From: Butyrivibrio sp. LC3010
GTDB taxonomy: Bacteria > Bacillota > Clostridia > Lachnospirales > Lachnospiraceae
Direction: 5' to 3'
NCBI RefSeq assembly: GCF_000424385.1
Contig: NZ_AUJU01000002.1
Coordinates: forward strand, 124,001 to 188,000
DNA length: 64,000 nt
Numbering within the stretch: position 1 is the first letter of the stretch; the number at the start of each line of letters is the position of its first letter. A program made the translations under genes and the position numbers. Positions 46,341-57,051 of this stretch are shown piece by piece. Below the pieces are notes generated by a model. It saw nothing but the letters and a program-made list of their open reading frames with translations. It made no database searches and was not told the origin of the DNA.

Positions 46341-47732
46341 TTACTTATTACTTAAATATTCATCAATACCTTTAGCTGCAGCTTTACCTGCACCCATGGC
46401 AAGAATTACGGTAGCTGCACCTGTAACAGCATCACCGCCGGCAAATACACCTTCTTTTGATGTCTTACCATTCTCTTCTTCAGCTACGATACATCTTCTT
46501 CTATTGATCTCAAGTCCCTCAGTTGTGCTTGAAATAAGAGGATTAGGGCTTGTACCAAGTGACATAATTACTGCATCGCACTCAATTTCGAATTCAGAAC
46601 CGGGAATTTCAACAGGGCTTCTTCTTCCGCTCTCATCAGGCTCGCCAAGTTCCATTCTGATGCACTTGCAGCCTTTTACCCATCCATCTTCGTTTTCAAG
46701 AATTTCAACAGGATTGCAGAGAAGGTCAAAAATGATTCCCTCCTGCTTAGCATGCTCAACTTCTTCTTTTCTTGCAGGAAGTTCTTCTTCACTTCTTCTG
46801 TAAACAATATGAACTTCTGCTCCAAGTCTTAAAGCTGTACGGCCAGCATCCATTGCAACGTTACCACCACCTACAACAACACATTTCTTAGGTCTCATAA
46901 TAGGTGTAGTACTATCCTCAGAGAATGCCTTCATCAGATTGCTTCTTGTAAGAAACTCATTAGCTGAGAATACGCCAAGAGCCTGTTCTCCGGGAATATT
47001 CATGAATCTGGGAAGACCTGCACCTGAACCTATAAATACAGCTTCAAAGCCTTCATCCTTCATGAGGGAATCAACTGTTACGGACTTACCAATAACAACG
47101 TCCTTTTCAATTTTAACGCCGAGTGATTCAACGTTTTCAATTTCCTTCTTAACAACTGCATCCTTGGGAAGACGGAATTCAGGAATACCATAAACCAGAA
47201 CTCCACCTGCTTCATGAAGTGCCTCGAAAATTGTAACTTCATAACCAAGTCTTGCAAGATCTCCCGCACAGGTAAGACCTGCAGGGCCTGAACCGATAAT
47301 GGCAACCTTCTTACCCTTCTTTTCCTTAGCACCCTGAGGCTTAATTCCTCTTTCTCTTGCAGTATCAGCAACAAATCTTTCAAGTTTACCGATAGATACG
47401 GCTTCACCCTTGATACCTCTGATACACTTGCCCTCACACTGGCTCTCCTGAGGACATACTCGTCCGCATACTGCGGGAAGTGCACTTGATTCACTAATAG
47501 TCTGATATGCACTTTCTACATTGCCTTCCTTAAGCTCCTGTATAAACTTAGGAATATTGATTGAAACAGGACATCCTTTTACACACTGGGGATTAGGACA
47601 ATTAAGGCATCTTGTTGCCTCATCAATTGCCTCCTGTTCATTATATCCCAGGCAAACCTCATCAAAATTGGTAGCGCGAACCTTAGGATCCTGCTCGCGA
47701 ACCGGAACTCTTGTCCAAACGTCTTGTGCCAT
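46341..47732 (-). CDS. nfnB: NADPH-dependent glutamate synthase-like subunit, probable NfnL of transhydrogenase
   Basis: The 463-residue flavoprotein binds two [4Fe-4S] clusters through CLNCPNPQCVKGCP near residues 39-52 and CGRVCPQESQCEGKC near 90-104. FAD and NADPH sites are in IIGSGPAGLTCAGDLARLG and VVGGGNVAMDAGRTAL. The C-terminal GVFAGGDAVTGAATVILAMGAGK is typical of GltD-like proteins. The gene for the NADH-binding partner is 26 bases upstream, and a glutamate synthase large subunit is absent, which fits NfnAB better than GOGAT. NfnAB couples NADH, NADPH and ferredoxin by electron bifurcation. Confidence 0.9.
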   Translation of the reverse strand: MAQDVWTRVPVREQDPKVRATNFDEVCLGYNEQEAIDEATRCLNCPNPQCVKGCPVSINIPKFIQELKEGNVESAYQTISESSALPAVCGRVCPQESQCEGKCIRGIKGEAVSIGKLERFVADTARERGIKPQGAKEKKGKKVAIIGSGPAGLTCAGDLARLGYEVTIFEALHEAGGVLVYGIPEFRLPKDAVVKKEIENVESLGVKIEKDVVIGKSVTVDSLMKDEGFEAVFIGSGAGLPRFMNIPGEQALGVFSANEFLTRSNLMKAFSEDSTTPIMRPKKCVVVGGGNVAMDAGRTALRLGAEVHIVYRRSEEELPARKEEVEHAKQEGIIFDLLCNPVEILENEDGWVKGCKCIRMELGEPDESGRRSPVEIPGSEFEIECDAVIMSLGTSPNPLISSTTEGLEINRRRCIVAEEENGKTSKEGVFAGGDAVTGAATVILAMGAGKAAAKGIDEYLSNK

Positions 47733-47758
47733 CTTTTATCTCCATCCTTTAAAAAGCC

Positions 47759-48634
47759 TTATTCACAGTTTCCACAACCGCCATGATGAGTATCGCCCTC
47801 CTGTTCTTTAAGAGCAAGACGACCCTCTTCGGTCTGATAAAGTCTCATACGTTTCATGGCCTGGTCAAAATCAACCTCATGACCGTCAAATTCAGGTCCA
47901 TCTACACAGGCGAACTTAACCTTTCCACCAACTGTAAGACGGCATGCACCACACATACCAGTACCATCAACCATGATAGTATTCATGCTGACAACAGTTG
48001 GAATTCCAAGTTCCTTAGTCAGTTTGCATACAAATTTCATCATGATCATCGGTCCGATAGCTACACAATGGTCATATCTCTTACCTTCGTCATAAAGGTC
48101 CTGAAGACACTTTGTTACCATACCTTCTCTTCCATAAGATCCGTCATCTGTTGTAACATACAGGTTACAAACAGTCTTAAATCTGTCTTCAAGGATTACG
48201 AGATCCTTATTCTTGGCTCCAATGATAACATCACAGTCTACGCCGTGCTCCTTAAGCCATTTTGCCTGAGGATAAACAGGAGCTGTTCCTACACCACCTG
48301 CTATGAATACTATTTTTTTCTTTTTAAGTTCTTCAATATCCTCATTACAAAGGTCTGAAGCATTACCTAAAGGTCCTACAACATCAGCAAGGAATTCTCC
48401 TGCCTTTTTACGGCAGATTTTTCTTGATTCTGCTCCAAGCGCCTGCACTACCAGCTCAACCGTACCCTTCTCTCTGTCATAATCGCAGATTGTAAGTGGT
48501 ATACGCTCTCCGTCTTCTTCGGCACGAACAATAAGAAATTGTCCAGGTAAACATGTGCCGGCAACACGGGGAGCTTCTACGATAAGCTGATGGATATTCG
48601 CAGCTAGCTCATTAGCCTCTAAAATTTTGAACAT
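47759..48634 (-). CDS. nfnA: Ferredoxin-NADP reductase-like subunit, probable NfnS of transhydrogenase
   Basis: The 291-residue FNR-fold protein has FAD-binding FLIVRAEEDGERIPLTICDY, the NAD-binding FIAGGVGTAPVYP, and C-terminal [2Fe-2S] ligands in GTGMCGACRLTV, KFACVDGPEFDG and a final GGCGNCE. It resembles the dihydroorotate dehydrogenase electron-transfer subunit and sulfide dehydrogenase; the next gene identifies it as the NfnA/NfnS half. The C-terminal GGCGNC extension is not usual for PyrK. GGAGG precedes the ATG. Confidence 0.9.
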   Translation of the reverse strand: MFKILEANELAANIHQLIVEAPRVAGTCLPGQFLIVRAEEDGERIPLTICDYDREKGTVELVVQALGAESRKICRKKAGEFLADVVGPLGNASDLCNEDIEELKKKKIVFIAGGVGTAPVYPQAKWLKEHGVDCDVIIGAKNKDLVILEDRFKTVCNLYVTTDDGSYGREGMVTKCLQDLYDEGKRYDHCVAIGPMIMMKFVCKLTKELGIPTVVSMNTIMVDGTGMCGACRLTVGGKVKFACVDGPEFDGHEVDFDQAMKRMRLYQTEEGRLALKEQEGDTHHGGCGNCE

Positions 48635-48731
48635 TGCTCTCCTCCTGAATTTAAATTTGCTAATTGAATATTATTCTAAATATATATTATATACAACCTA
48701 TTTTCAAGCTTTGACATATTAAAGCGTTAAA

Positions 48732-50186
48732 TTATCGGTTAGATATGGTAATAAGAGTATATTTTCCGCTTGAATCATAGCCAAGCCTGTTTACTTTTCC
48801 ATCATGTGTATTAACCGCATACAAAAGACCTGTTTCACTTGTATGACCATCAGGAAAAACATGTGTTTCTACGAATTTATAGTATTGACCTGAGCCTTCT
48901 ATTTCAATATCACCGCCGTAGACATAATCAAAATGTCCTTCCTCACTTCTGACTTTTCCTGTGGAATCAAGCAGAATATCAAGCTTTAACAAAATAGATA
49001 TTATGCTTTGTCTGGCCTGTTCAACTGAAATAAGTGTTGTATATGTCAGATGATAATTTCTCTCAACAACATCACTGACATTGCCTTCAGAATCTACTGT
49101 TATAAATTTATAAGTTGAATTACCAATTGGCATGGAAATAGGTGAAATGTACTCAGTCGATGCCTCGGTGGGGTCACTTCCATCATTAGTGTAATAAATT
49201 TTGCAATCCGGATCACATACGGCTACAATCATGGTCGCCTGGGAGTATTCTCCGCTGTCCTCCATTATAACCGGTTCTGAAGGTCCAAGATTTTCAAGAT
49301 GAAACAGAGCCTTCGAAACACCACTTTTTATTCCGTATTTATTAATTAATACAGCACGGATATTATAATCGCCCTCTTCCTCCAATATAAGCTCATCACC
49401 ATATTTAATGCTGTTTTCATCAGGATCATTACCATTTACCGTATAGTAAATATCCCCTTTGGAATCATCGGTTATTCTCACATAAACAACTTCATCAAAG
49501 TCACCGCCATTTGGAGAAATCAAAGGTTCTTCGGGGAGAAAATCCGAATACTTCTCCCTGATTTCAGTAACGGAAGAATTATTTATAAGCTCATAAATAG
49601 CCTCGTAATCTTCTCTGTCTTTATAAATACCTACTACCTGATCGATAGCATTGCTCGCTATATCTTCACCAAATACAGTCTCATCTGTAAGAGTCAGAAT
49701 TGTCAAAAGCGCATCATCCGTCTTTCCTGCTTCCCTTTGATACTCATACTTTGTGTATAAAAGATTCGCTCTGGTCTCAGGATCCTCGTCTGCTGAATTC
49801 TCAATAGCCTTATCAATTAGAGTAATAGCATTATCAAAGTCACCTTCAACATAATAGTTCTCAGCCTGTTCCTCAAAGCTTGCTGACTCTCTGATTCCTC
49901 CAAACATAAATATAACCACAACCAGTAAAGCTATGATTATTCCAATGACCGTAATTGCAGGAATAACATAAGGCCTTAATTCACTTTTGTTTGCCTTCAT
50001 TCCACTTAGCTTCTTTGTATAGAAGATGCTTTCGTTCTTAAGGGCATCGGCTACGCCGGACAAAGACTCATTTATTCTGTTTTCAACTTCCGGGTCAAAT
50101 TCCGGGACAAAGTTAATCTCTTTTCCACAAGCTTCACAGTAAAGATGTCCTTCCGGAATTTCCTTCCCACAATTAGGACATTTCAT
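48732..50186 (-). CDS. Zinc-ribbon membrane protein with TPR and chitobiase-type repeats
   Basis: The 484-residue protein starts with a zinc ribbon (CPNCGKEIPEGHLYCEACG; Cys3, 6, 17 and 20). A membrane helix (about 75-95), a TPR-like helical region (about 105-220) and two CHB_HEX_C_1-type domains follow. Each of these domains has the phrase YYTVNGNDPDENS or YYTNDGSDPTEAST. The last 100 residues are a beta-rich domain of unknown type. The N-terminus would be cytoplasmic and the rest outside. It begins 4 bases after folD. No function can be assigned; adhesion or surface sensing is only a guess. Confidence 0.8.
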   Translation of the reverse strand: MKCPNCGKEIPEGHLYCEACGKEINFVPEFDPEVENRINESLSGVADALKNESIFYTKKLSGMKANKSELRPYVIPAITVIGIIIALLVVVIFMFGGIRESASFEEQAENYYVEGDFDNAITLIDKAIENSADEDPETRANLLYTKYEYQREAGKTDDALLTILTLTDETVFGEDIASNAIDQVVGIYKDREDYEAIYELINNSSVTEIREKYSDFLPEEPLISPNGGDFDEVVYVRITDDSKGDIYYTVNGNDPDENSIKYGDELILEEEGDYNIRAVLINKYGIKSGVSKALFHLENLGPSEPVIMEDSGEYSQATMIVAVCDPDCKIYYTNDGSDPTEASTEYISPISMPIGNSTYKFITVDSEGNVSDVVERNYHLTYTTLISVEQARQSIISILLKLDILLDSTGKVRSEEGHFDYVYGGDIEIEGSGQYYKFVETHVFPDGHTSETGLLYAVNTHDGKVNRLGYDSSGKYTLITISNR

Positions 50187-50190
50187 AAAA

Positions 50191-51036
50191 CTATTCTCCT
50201 GTTGCTGATTCGAGACAGTTGTTCATAAGCATTGCTATAGTCATCGGTCCAACGCCACCCGGAACTGGAGTTATATAGCTACACTTCTCTGAAACTCCTT
50301 CAAAATCCACATCACCGCATAGTTTTCCTGTATCCTGATTTCTGTTAATTCCTACATCAATGACAACAGCACCTTCTTTTACGTAATCTTCAGTGATCAT
50401 TTTTGCTTTACCAACAGCGGCAATCAGAATATCTGCTCTTTTACAAACTTCTTTAAGATTCTTTGTTTTAGAATGTGCGATGGTAACAGTTGCATTTTCC
50501 CTAAGCATAAGAAGTGCCAAGGGTTTACCGACAATATTACTCCTTCCGACAATAACACATTCCTTGCCACTTATATCGATATTGGATCTCTTTAATAACT
50601 GTATTATTCCTGCAGGGGTACATGATACAAATCCAGGTTCGCCAATACATAATGCACCGACGTTCATAGGATGAAAACCATCTACATCCTTTCTCGGAGA
50701 TATAGCATCAATTACAGCTTTCTCATCAATATGTTCAGGTACAGGCATTTGTACCAGTATTCCATGAACAGTTTCATCATTGTTAAGCTTATCGATAAGC
50801 TGTAAAAGTTCCTCCTGAGTAGTCTCTTCAGGAAGTTCATAGGATAAGGACTTAAAGCCAACATACTCACAGGCTTTTTTCTTATTTCTTACATATACCT
50901 GTGAAGCCGGATCAGAACCAACTAATATAACTGCAAGGCATACTTCAATGCCTTTACTTTCTTTTAGTTTTGCTGCTTTTTCTTTTACTTCATCCTTTAC
51001 CTGCTGAGAAATCAGTTTTCCATCAATAATATTCAT
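50191..51036 (-). CDS. folD: Methylenetetrahydrofolate dehydrogenase/cyclohydrolase
   Basis: The bifunctional enzyme (281 aa) interconverts 5,10-methylene-THF, 5,10-methenyl-THF and 10-formyl-THF. Markers are the catalytic Lys segment YVRNKKKACEYVGF, VQMPVPEHID, IDAISPRKDVDGFHP, the nucleotide-binding VGRSNIVGKPLALLML and C-terminal VPGGVGPMTIAML. It follows fhs by 17 bases, a standard one-carbon pairing. Confidence 0.97.
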   Translation of the reverse strand: MNIIDGKLISQQVKDEVKEKAAKLKESKGIEVCLAVILVGSDPASQVYVRNKKKACEYVGFKSLSYELPEETTQEELLQLIDKLNNDETVHGILVQMPVPEHIDEKAVIDAISPRKDVDGFHPMNVGALCIGEPGFVSCTPAGIIQLLKRSNIDISGKECVIVGRSNIVGKPLALLMLRENATVTIAHSKTKNLKEVCKRADILIAAVGKAKMITEDYVKEGAVVIDVGINRNQDTGKLCGDVDFEGVSEKCSYITPVPGGVGPMTIAMLMNNCLESATGE

Positions 51037-51053
51037 TCTATATCATCCTTTAA

Positions 51054-52730
51054 TCAGAATAATCCTACAATATTGCCTTTATCATCAACGTCAATGTCAA
51101 ATGCAGCCGGTTTTTTCGGAAGTCCCGGCATAGTCATGATATTTCCCGTAAGAGCAACTATAAAGCCTGCACCTGCAGAAACATAAGCATCTCTTACGTT
51201 TATCTCAAAGCCTGAAGGTCTGCCCAATAATGCAGGATCATCAGATAAAGAATACTGTGTTTTTGCCATACATACAGGCAGTTTTCCATATCCCATATCC
51301 ACGATTTTCTGCAGTTGCTTTTTGGCAGCAGGCGCATAAATTACACCATCTGCTCCATAAATCTTCTTAGCTACAGCTTCGATCTTCTCTTCAGGTGATA
51401 AATCATCACTGTATATAGGTTCGTAAGCTGAGCTCTTATTCTCTAATGTATTAAGTACTGCCTTTGCAAGTGCTTCACCACCGGCACCGCCATGTTCCCA
51501 TACTTCAGAAATAGCGAAATCACAATTTCTTGATTCACAGAATTCCTTAACATAAGATATTTCAGCCTCTGTGTCAGTAAGGAAACTGTTAAGAGTAACA
51601 ACAACAGGCACCTTATACTGCTGCAAATTCTCAATATGCTTCTCAAGGTTAACAATACCTTTTTTCAAGGCATCAAGGTTCTCTTCAGAAAGGTTACTCT
51701 TAGGGATACCTCCATTATATTTGAGAGCTCTTATGGTAGCCACAAGAACAACCGCATCAGGCTTTAAGCCATGCATTCTGCACTTGATATCAAGGAATTT
51801 TTCAGCCCCCAGATCAGCGCCGAAGCCTGCCTCGGTTATGGTTATTTCTGACATGTGCAGAGCCGCATTGGTTGCTCTTATTGAATTACATCCATGTGCA
51901 ATATTGGCAAACGGACCACCATGCACAATAACAGGAGTATGCTCAAGAGTCTGTACAAGATTAGGCTTCATTGCATCCTTAAGCAGTGCTGCCATAGCAC
52001 CAACAGCCTTGAGATCGCCTGCTGTTACCGGTTCGCCTGCATAGTTATACGCGACAACAATCCTTGAGAGACGTTCCTTAAGATCATTCATGTCCTTTGC
52101 AAGGCAAAGAATAGCCATAACTTCTGTAGCAACCGTAATTACAAAATGATCTTCCCTGACAACGCCATCCATTTTATTACCAAGTCCAACGACAATGTTT
52201 CTAAGAACTCTGTCGTTCATATCCTCACATCTCTTAAAGATGATCTGTCTGGTATCAATCTGAAGTTCATTTCCCTGCTGAATATGGTTATCAAGTAAAG
52301 CCGCAAGAAGATTATTGGCAGATGTAATGGCATGAAAGTCTCCTGTAAAATGAAGGTTCATGTCATCCATTGGTACTACCTGCGCATATCCACCACCAGT
52401 AGCACCTCCTTTGATTCCAAAGCAAGGTCCAAGTGAAGGCTCACGAAGTGCGATTACAGTCTTCTTACCAAGTCTTGAAAGAGCATCTCCAAGTCCAACG
52501 CTTGTTGTAGTCTTACCTTCACCAGCAGGAGTCGGATTAATAGCAGTCACAAGTACAAGTTTGCCCTGCTTATTATTTTTGATTTTCTCAAGATACTCCT
52601 CGGATAACTTTGCTTTATATTTTCCGTATAATTCAAGATCATCCTCGTCGATTCCGATATCCTGCGCAATCTTTTTTATTGGCCATATTTCTGCTTCTCT
52701 TGCTATTTCAATATCTGATTTAAATGCCAT
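51054..52730 (-). CDS. fhs: Formate-tetrahydrofolate ligase
   Basis: The 558-residue enzyme activates formate to 10-formyl-THF with ATP. Signatures are the P-loop [31 protein letters not shown] and [12 protein letters not shown]. The potassium/formate region is in GHGC-type segments [11 protein letters not shown] and [15 protein letters not shown]. It lies between ftsK and folD. The pair supplies formyl groups for purines and, together with the fused cyclo-ligase far upstream, links several folate genes in the window. Confidence 0.98.
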   Translation of the reverse strand: MAFKSDIEIAREAEIWPIKKIAQDIGIDEDDLELYGKYKAKLSEEYLEKIKNNKQGKLVLVTAINPTPAGEGKTTTSVGLGDALSRLGKKTVIALREPSLGPCFGIKGGATGGGYAQVVPMDDMNLHFTGDFHAITSANNLLAALLDNHIQQGNELQIDTRQIIFKRCEDMNDRVLRNIVVGLGNKMDGVVREDHFVITVATEVMAILCLAKDMNDLKERLSRIVVAYNYAGEPVTAGDLKAVGAMAALLKDAMKPNLVQTLEHTPVIVHGGPFANIAHGCNSIRATNAALHMSEITITEAGFGADLGAEKFLDIKCRMHGLKPDAVVLVATIRALKYNGGIPKSNLSEENLDALKKGIVNLEKHIENLQQYKVPVVVTLNSFLTDTEAEISYVKEFCESRNCDFAISEVWEHGGAGGEALAKAVLNTLENKSSAYEPIYSDDLSPEEKIEAVAKKIYGADGVIYAPAAKKQLQKIVDMGYGKLPVCMAKTQYSLSDDPALLGRPSGFEINVRDAYVSAGAGFIVALTGNIMTMPGLPKKPAAFDIDVDDKGNIVGLF

Positions 52731-52744
52731 AATAATCTCCTCTC

Positions 52745-55627
52745 TTATGATGCATTATCTATCATCTGGTCAAATTGTTCTTTATTCATAAGAATTTTTC
52801 TGGGCTTTGTGCCCTCTTCAGGTCCCACAACACCGGCATCACTTAATTGATCCATTATTCGAGCAGCTCTGTTAAAGCCAATCTTATAAAGTCTCTGAAG
52901 CATGCCTATTGATGCCTTGTCCTTTTCTATAATAGCTGCTCCCGCCTGTGCAAACAACGGGTCCAGATCAGAAGAAGTGTCCACCGGGTCATTTCCTGCG
53001 GAGGATTGTGATGATTTAGAAGAAACCTCTATATTGGAAATCTCATCCGAGACATTTCCTCCATAATTTGTCTCAACACCCTGATTCTTAACAAAATCAG
53101 TAACATCCGATACTTCATCATCAGAAACAAAGCATCCCTGTACTCTGGCAGGTTTATTATATCCTCTCGGGAAGAATAGCATATCACCCTTACCAATGAG
53201 CTTCTCAGCACCATTACTGTCAAGAATCGTTCTTGAATCAACGCCGCTTGAAACAGCAAAAGCAATTCTGCTGGGGATGTTGGCTTTAATTAGTCCTGTT
53301 ATAACATCAACAGAAGGTCTCTGAGTTGCAATTATCAGATAAATACCTGCGGCACGGGCCAGCTGTGTAAGTCTTACTATTGAATCCTCGACTTCATTTT
53401 TAAACTGCATCATCAAATCCGCAAGCTCATCAACAATAACAACTATTTCAGGCATTTTCTGCATTTCAGGATCATCTGCATTTGCACATGCAGCATTATA
53501 GCCCTTCAGATCACGTACCTTTGCATTCGCAAACTTTTTATATCTTGTAGTCATCTCAGAAACAGCCCAGTTAAGTGCAGCTGCAGCCTGCTTAGGATCT
53601 GTGACAACAGGAATAAGAAGATGCGGAATTCCGTTGTAAACAGATAACTCAACTATCTTAGGGTCTATCATAATGAGCCTTACGTCCTCAGGTGAAGCTT
53701 TGTAAATAATACTCATAATGATAGTGTTGATACATACTGATTTACCTGAACCTGTCGCACCTGCTATCAAAAGGTGAGGCATTTTAGCAATATCAGTAAT
53801 TACAAGTTTTCCGGCAATATCCTTACCTATAGCAACTGAGAGATTTGATTTTGACTTCCGGAAATCTTCACTTTCTATAAGATCCCTTAAAGCCACCATC
53901 GTGTTCTCTTTATTCGGAACTTCTATTCCTACCGCAGATTTACCTGGTATAGGCGCTTCAATTCTGATATCTGTTGCCGCCAGATGCATCTTAATATCAT
54001 CTGCAAGATCAACAATTTTTCTTACTTTAACACCGGCCTCAGGCTGAAGCTCATATCTTGTAACAGAAGGTCCCTGGCTGATATCGGTAACTGTTGCATT
54101 AACATGAAACGTCGACAGGGTATCCTGTAAAATCATCGCTGTTTCTTTAAGATGCTTTGCTGAATCCCCCTTGCCTTTTGAACCTTTTTTCAAAAGATTG
54201 ACAGGCGGGAATTTGTATTCTGCGGCAGGCTTCTTCATAATTTCTTTCTCTTTTTCCTGTCTCTTTATCTCAGCCTCTTTATTTTTGGTTGTTGTTATAT
54301 AATCTGTGCTGTGAACAGCATACTCTCCGTTATAATCAGGAGCAAGATTCTCCGAATGAATAGGTATATCATCCATAGTGTCAGTACTTTTTTCTTCCCG
54401 AAGCCTTGCGACAGGTTTGTAATTCTTCACAGCATGCAAAGCCTCAAGTGCTGCTGAATCATCTTCATCATCAACCTGATCCTGATCATTCTCATCATAA
54501 GAAACTTCTTCAGTTTCGCTATCATCTTCGATATACCGGTCACTAATGTCTATAATATGATGTGACGATTCATTTTCATGTTTAATCTCGGTCTTCATTA
54601 CAAACTGACCGTCAGGTTCTGCTTCGGTTGTCATTCCCGGTCTGAATCTTATTTCATGTATGTCATCATGAATTTCTTCTTCCGGAATATAGAACTGACT
54701 ATTATCTTCCTCTTCATCGATCTGATTGATTCCATGAATTCTGAATTGCTGCTCTTCGTCATGCTCCGGAGTGTCATTTTCCCGATAAATATCCGTCTCT
54801 TCATATTCTTCCTGATCATCTGCGTCAAGAAGAGTATTCATGCTGACACCAGAGACTTTCTTATCCATTCTGAGGATCTTAGCATCCTCTTTTTGTTCAA
54901 GAAGGAGCTGTTCCTCTTCCTCAAGTCTCATGCGTTCTTCTTCACGGAGTTTCATGCGCAGATCCATTCGCTCTCTATAATCCAAAGCTCCCTGCTTTGT
55001 TCTCTCAAGCACATGCCTTCCGCCGCGCTTTACACCGTTAAGCATAGACTTCTGCGTGAATAGTGAAATTCCTATAAATCCTGCTACAATCATTAAAATA
55101 AGAGTTCCTGCAAGAGACAGGTTATGATAGGTGAGGTATGTAAAGCTTCCACCTATAAATCCACCACCATTATGCGCTGAAGCCGCACTGTTATATATCT
55201 CACCTGCATTGTATCCGGTCATCCCCTGTACCCTGCCGGTGAACAATTCAAAAAACATTGAGAACACCAGTAATACCAGGTATCCGGAGAATATTTTCCT
55301 AAGTGCCGCAGGACTTGGTCCGTTTGACAGCAGTAATGCTCCGGTAGCAAAAAGGATTATCGGCATAATATATGCAATTATGCCAAACAAGCCGAACAAA
55401 ATACTGCTTACCGCATTTCCCAAAACACCGCATATACCAAAATTACATAAAAATAAAAAGATCGTTAGCGCTGCAAAAACAATTAGAGCTATCTCGCTCT
55501 TAACTGCATAATCCAGTGGTTCATAATTCTGTCTTACTCTGGAATTCCTTCTTGCTGCCGTAGATCTTTTTCTTGTGTTTGTCTTTCTGCCCGTTGTAGA
55601 GCGTTTTCTTGAATTACTTGTAGCCAT
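52745..55627 (-). CDS. ftsK: DNA translocase FtsK/SpoIIIE
   Basis: The 960-residue protein has a basic N-terminal tail and four membrane helices (about 48-190). A long acidic linker (about 220-470, DDEEQ-rich) follows, then the RecA-type motor with Walker [10 protein letters not shown] near residue 622 and Walker [13 protein letters not shown]. The C-terminal winged-helix gamma domain (about 895-960) contains [20 protein letters not shown]. It pumps DNA at the septum during division or sporulation. It is followed by fhs after 14 bases. Confidence 0.97.
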   Translation of the reverse strand: MATSNSRKRSTTGRKTNTRKRSTAARRNSRVRQNYEPLDYAVKSEIALIVFAALTIFLFLCNFGICGVLGNAVSSILFGLFGIIAYIMPIILFATGALLLSNGPSPAALRKIFSGYLVLLVFSMFFELFTGRVQGMTGYNAGEIYNSAASAHNGGGFIGGSFTYLTYHNLSLAGTLILMIVAGFIGISLFTQKSMLNGVKRGGRHVLERTKQGALDYRERMDLRMKLREEERMRLEEEEQLLLEQKEDAKILRMDKKVSGVSMNTLLDADDQEEYEETDIYRENDTPEHDEEQQFRIHGINQIDEEEDNSQFYIPEEEIHDDIHEIRFRPGMTTEAEPDGQFVMKTEIKHENESSHHIIDISDRYIEDDSETEEVSYDENDQDQVDDEDDSAALEALHAVKNYKPVARLREEKSTDTMDDIPIHSENLAPDYNGEYAVHSTDYITTTKNKEAEIKRQEKEKEIMKKPAAEYKFPPVNLLKKGSKGKGDSAKHLKETAMILQDTLSTFHVNATVTDISQGPSVTRYELQPEAGVKVRKIVDLADDIKMHLAATDIRIEAPIPGKSAVGIEVPNKENTMVALRDLIESEDFRKSKSNLSVAIGKDIAGKLVITDIAKMPHLLIAGATGSGKSVCINTIIMSIIYKASPEDVRLIMIDPKIVELSVYNGIPHLLIPVVTDPKQAAAALNWAVSEMTTRYKKFANAKVRDLKGYNAACANADDPEMQKMPEIVVIVDELADLMMQFKNEVEDSIVRLTQLARAAGIYLIIATQRPSVDVITGLIKANIPSRIAFAVSSGVDSRTILDSNGAEKLIGKGDMLFFPRGYNKPARVQGCFVSDDEVSDVTDFVKNQGVETNYGGNVSDEISNIEVSSKSSQSSAGNDPVDTSSDLDPLFAQAGAAIIEKDKASIGMLQRLYKIGFNRAARIMDQLSDAGVVGPEEGTKPRKILMNKEQFDQMIDNAS

Positions 55628-55720
55628 ATTTACCCTTAACTTTTTTCAAAACTTTTCCCCGGTATATATCTTGCAAAAAGGCACATACCTTGAAATAGTA
55701 TATCATTTTTAAAGTCTTTG

Positions 55721-55729
55721 TGCTATACT
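55721..55729 (+). promoter_or_regulatory. Extended -10 promoter for the 192-residue gene
   Basis: TGCTATACT (TG-n-TATACT) lies 49 bases before the ATG at 55778, in the divergent gap with ftsK. No clear -35 was found at the usual distance, which is common for extended -10 promoters. Confidence 0.45.
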
Positions 55730-55777
55730 TAACACGCTCAGTGATAACGTAATTCTATTTTTTGGAGGAATTTACAT

Positions 55778-56356
55778 ATGGAATTCAGACAGGAACTTGA
55801 AACCGGTCTGCTCAGACAGATTGGTAACACTGAAAGCACTCTTAAGATAAAAGAAGTAGCTTCCAAATGTCGCTTATTAAAAACAGAAAACGGACTTAAA
55901 GTTGACCTTTCCTATACAGGTCCTAACGCCAGCAAATATCTTCAGTACGTTGAGAAACATCGTGAAGAGCTTACAAATTATCTTCTTCACCCGGATGATG
56001 CTGATTTATATGAATGGATGGAGACAAGTCATCAGACACCTCTTACATTAAAAAAGCATGAGAAAGAAAAGCTTATTTTATATGTAAACTTTGATCCCGA
56101 CACAATGGTTCTCATGACAGGTATTGCTGACGAAAACGTAACCATGAAGTTAGGTACTCCCCTCATGGAAATCTGCTTAAAGAACATGACCAGAGCCGAA
56201 TTCAAGCTCGCTATTTACGACATGCTTCTTCTTGCTGATGAGATTGCTATTGCAATGGGTAATGTTGAACTTAAGAAGATGGCTAACATTGAAATGGTTA
56301 AGACCTATCTTTCAGAGATTTACGATAAGTTTAATGACAGTCCTATAATAGACTGA
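55778..56356 (+). CDS. Unknown protein, alpha/beta, 192 residues
   Basis: A good ribosome binding site (GGAGG, 8 nt before the ATG), a promoter-like sequence and a terminator support a real gene. The protein is soluble, acidic and mostly helical with some strands (VKVDLSYTGPNASKYL; KLILYVNFDPDTMVLMTGIAD). No domain or catalytic motif is recognised. It is monocistronic, between divergent ftsK and convergent GNAT/proB genes. Confidence 0.75.
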   Translation: MEFRQELETGLLRQIGNTESTLKIKEVASKCRLLKTENGLKVDLSYTGPNASKYLQYVEKHREELTNYLLHPDDADLYEWMETSHQTPLTLKKHEKEKLILYVNFDPDTMVLMTGIADENVTMKLGTPLMEICLKNMTRAEFKLAIYDMLLLADEIAIAMGNVELKKMANIEMVKTYLSEIYDKFNDSPIID

Positions 56357-56387
56357 TAATCAGTAAGTTATCCTAAAAACAACACAT

Positions 56388-56433
56388 AAAAGCTCCACCA
56401 GGTACAATTCATATGAACCGGTGGAGCTTTTTT
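56388..56433. terminator. Bidirectional intrinsic terminator
   Basis: The stem AAAAGCTCCACC / GGTGGAGCTTTT has T tracts on both sides. It separates the 192-residue gene (plus) from the GNAT gene (minus). Confidence 0.9.
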
Positions 56434-56485
56434 GTCAGTAAAAACACTTGATGATGTCTCTGCAAACCTGATCGATTTTTCTTAC

Positions 56486-57049
56486 TTATGACTTTTTAAA
56501 ATTCATAAAGTACTCTTCTGCCGAGATTCTCACCAAAGTTTCATTATAATATTCTTTTAACATTGAATTGAAAAGATTCTCATTTCTGTGATGGTACATC
56601 ATCCCACATTTTTCCGTAACTTTTCGTGATTTATCATTGCCGTCAAAAAAACTGCACCATACAGCACTGAGTCCTATGTCAACAAAGCTGTATTTTACAA
56701 GTTCAGACAAAGCTTCGACCGCATAGCCATTCCCCCAATAATCATGGCCTATCCAATAACCGATTTCAGCCTCATCCTCTCTGAATATCCCACGCTTTTG
56801 ATCAGCCCCGATTCTAAGCCCTATGCTTCCAATGGGAATATCAGGATTGTCCCTTAATGTTATGGCAAATTCTCCATCATCCACAAGAATCGTTCTTATT
56901 ATAGCCTTGGAATAATTCGCATCTTTGTGTGGAAGCCATCCGGCGCCCTTCCCGATAAGGGGATCACTTGCCATTCTATATAAAATTTCAGCGTCTTGCT
57001 CCTTCCATTTCCGAAGAAGCAGACGCTCTGTTTTTATTATTCCAACCAA
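56486..57049 (-). CDS. GNAT family N-acetyltransferase (RimJ/RimL-like)
   Basis: The 187-residue protein has the GNAT_3 pattern: TERLLLRKWKEQDAEIL, IGSIGLRIGADQKRG, AEIGYWIGHDYWGNGYAVEALSELV (acetyl-CoA loop region WGNGYAVEA) and SRKVTEKCGM. The acceptor is unknown. The TTG at 57049 is used as start: AAGGAG lies 11 nt upstream inside the proB end and the frame begins 2 bases after the proB stop, so translation is probably coupled. Confidence 0.85.
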   Translation of the reverse strand: MVGIIKTERLLLRKWKEQDAEILYRMASDPLIGKGAGWLPHKDANYSKAIIRTILVDDGEFAITLRDNPDIPIGSIGLRIGADQKRGIFREDEAEIGYWIGHDYWGNGYAVEALSELVKYSFVDIGLSAVWCSFFDGNDKSRKVTEKCGMMYHHRNENLFNSMLKEYYNETLVRISAEEYFMNFKKS

Positions 57050-57051
57050 GA

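Noticed and set aside
47759..48634. PyrK (dihydroorotate dehydrogenase electron-transfer subunit)
   Set aside because: No pyrD is adjacent, and the partner gene is a GltD-like protein with two [4Fe-4S] sites, which fits NfnAB.
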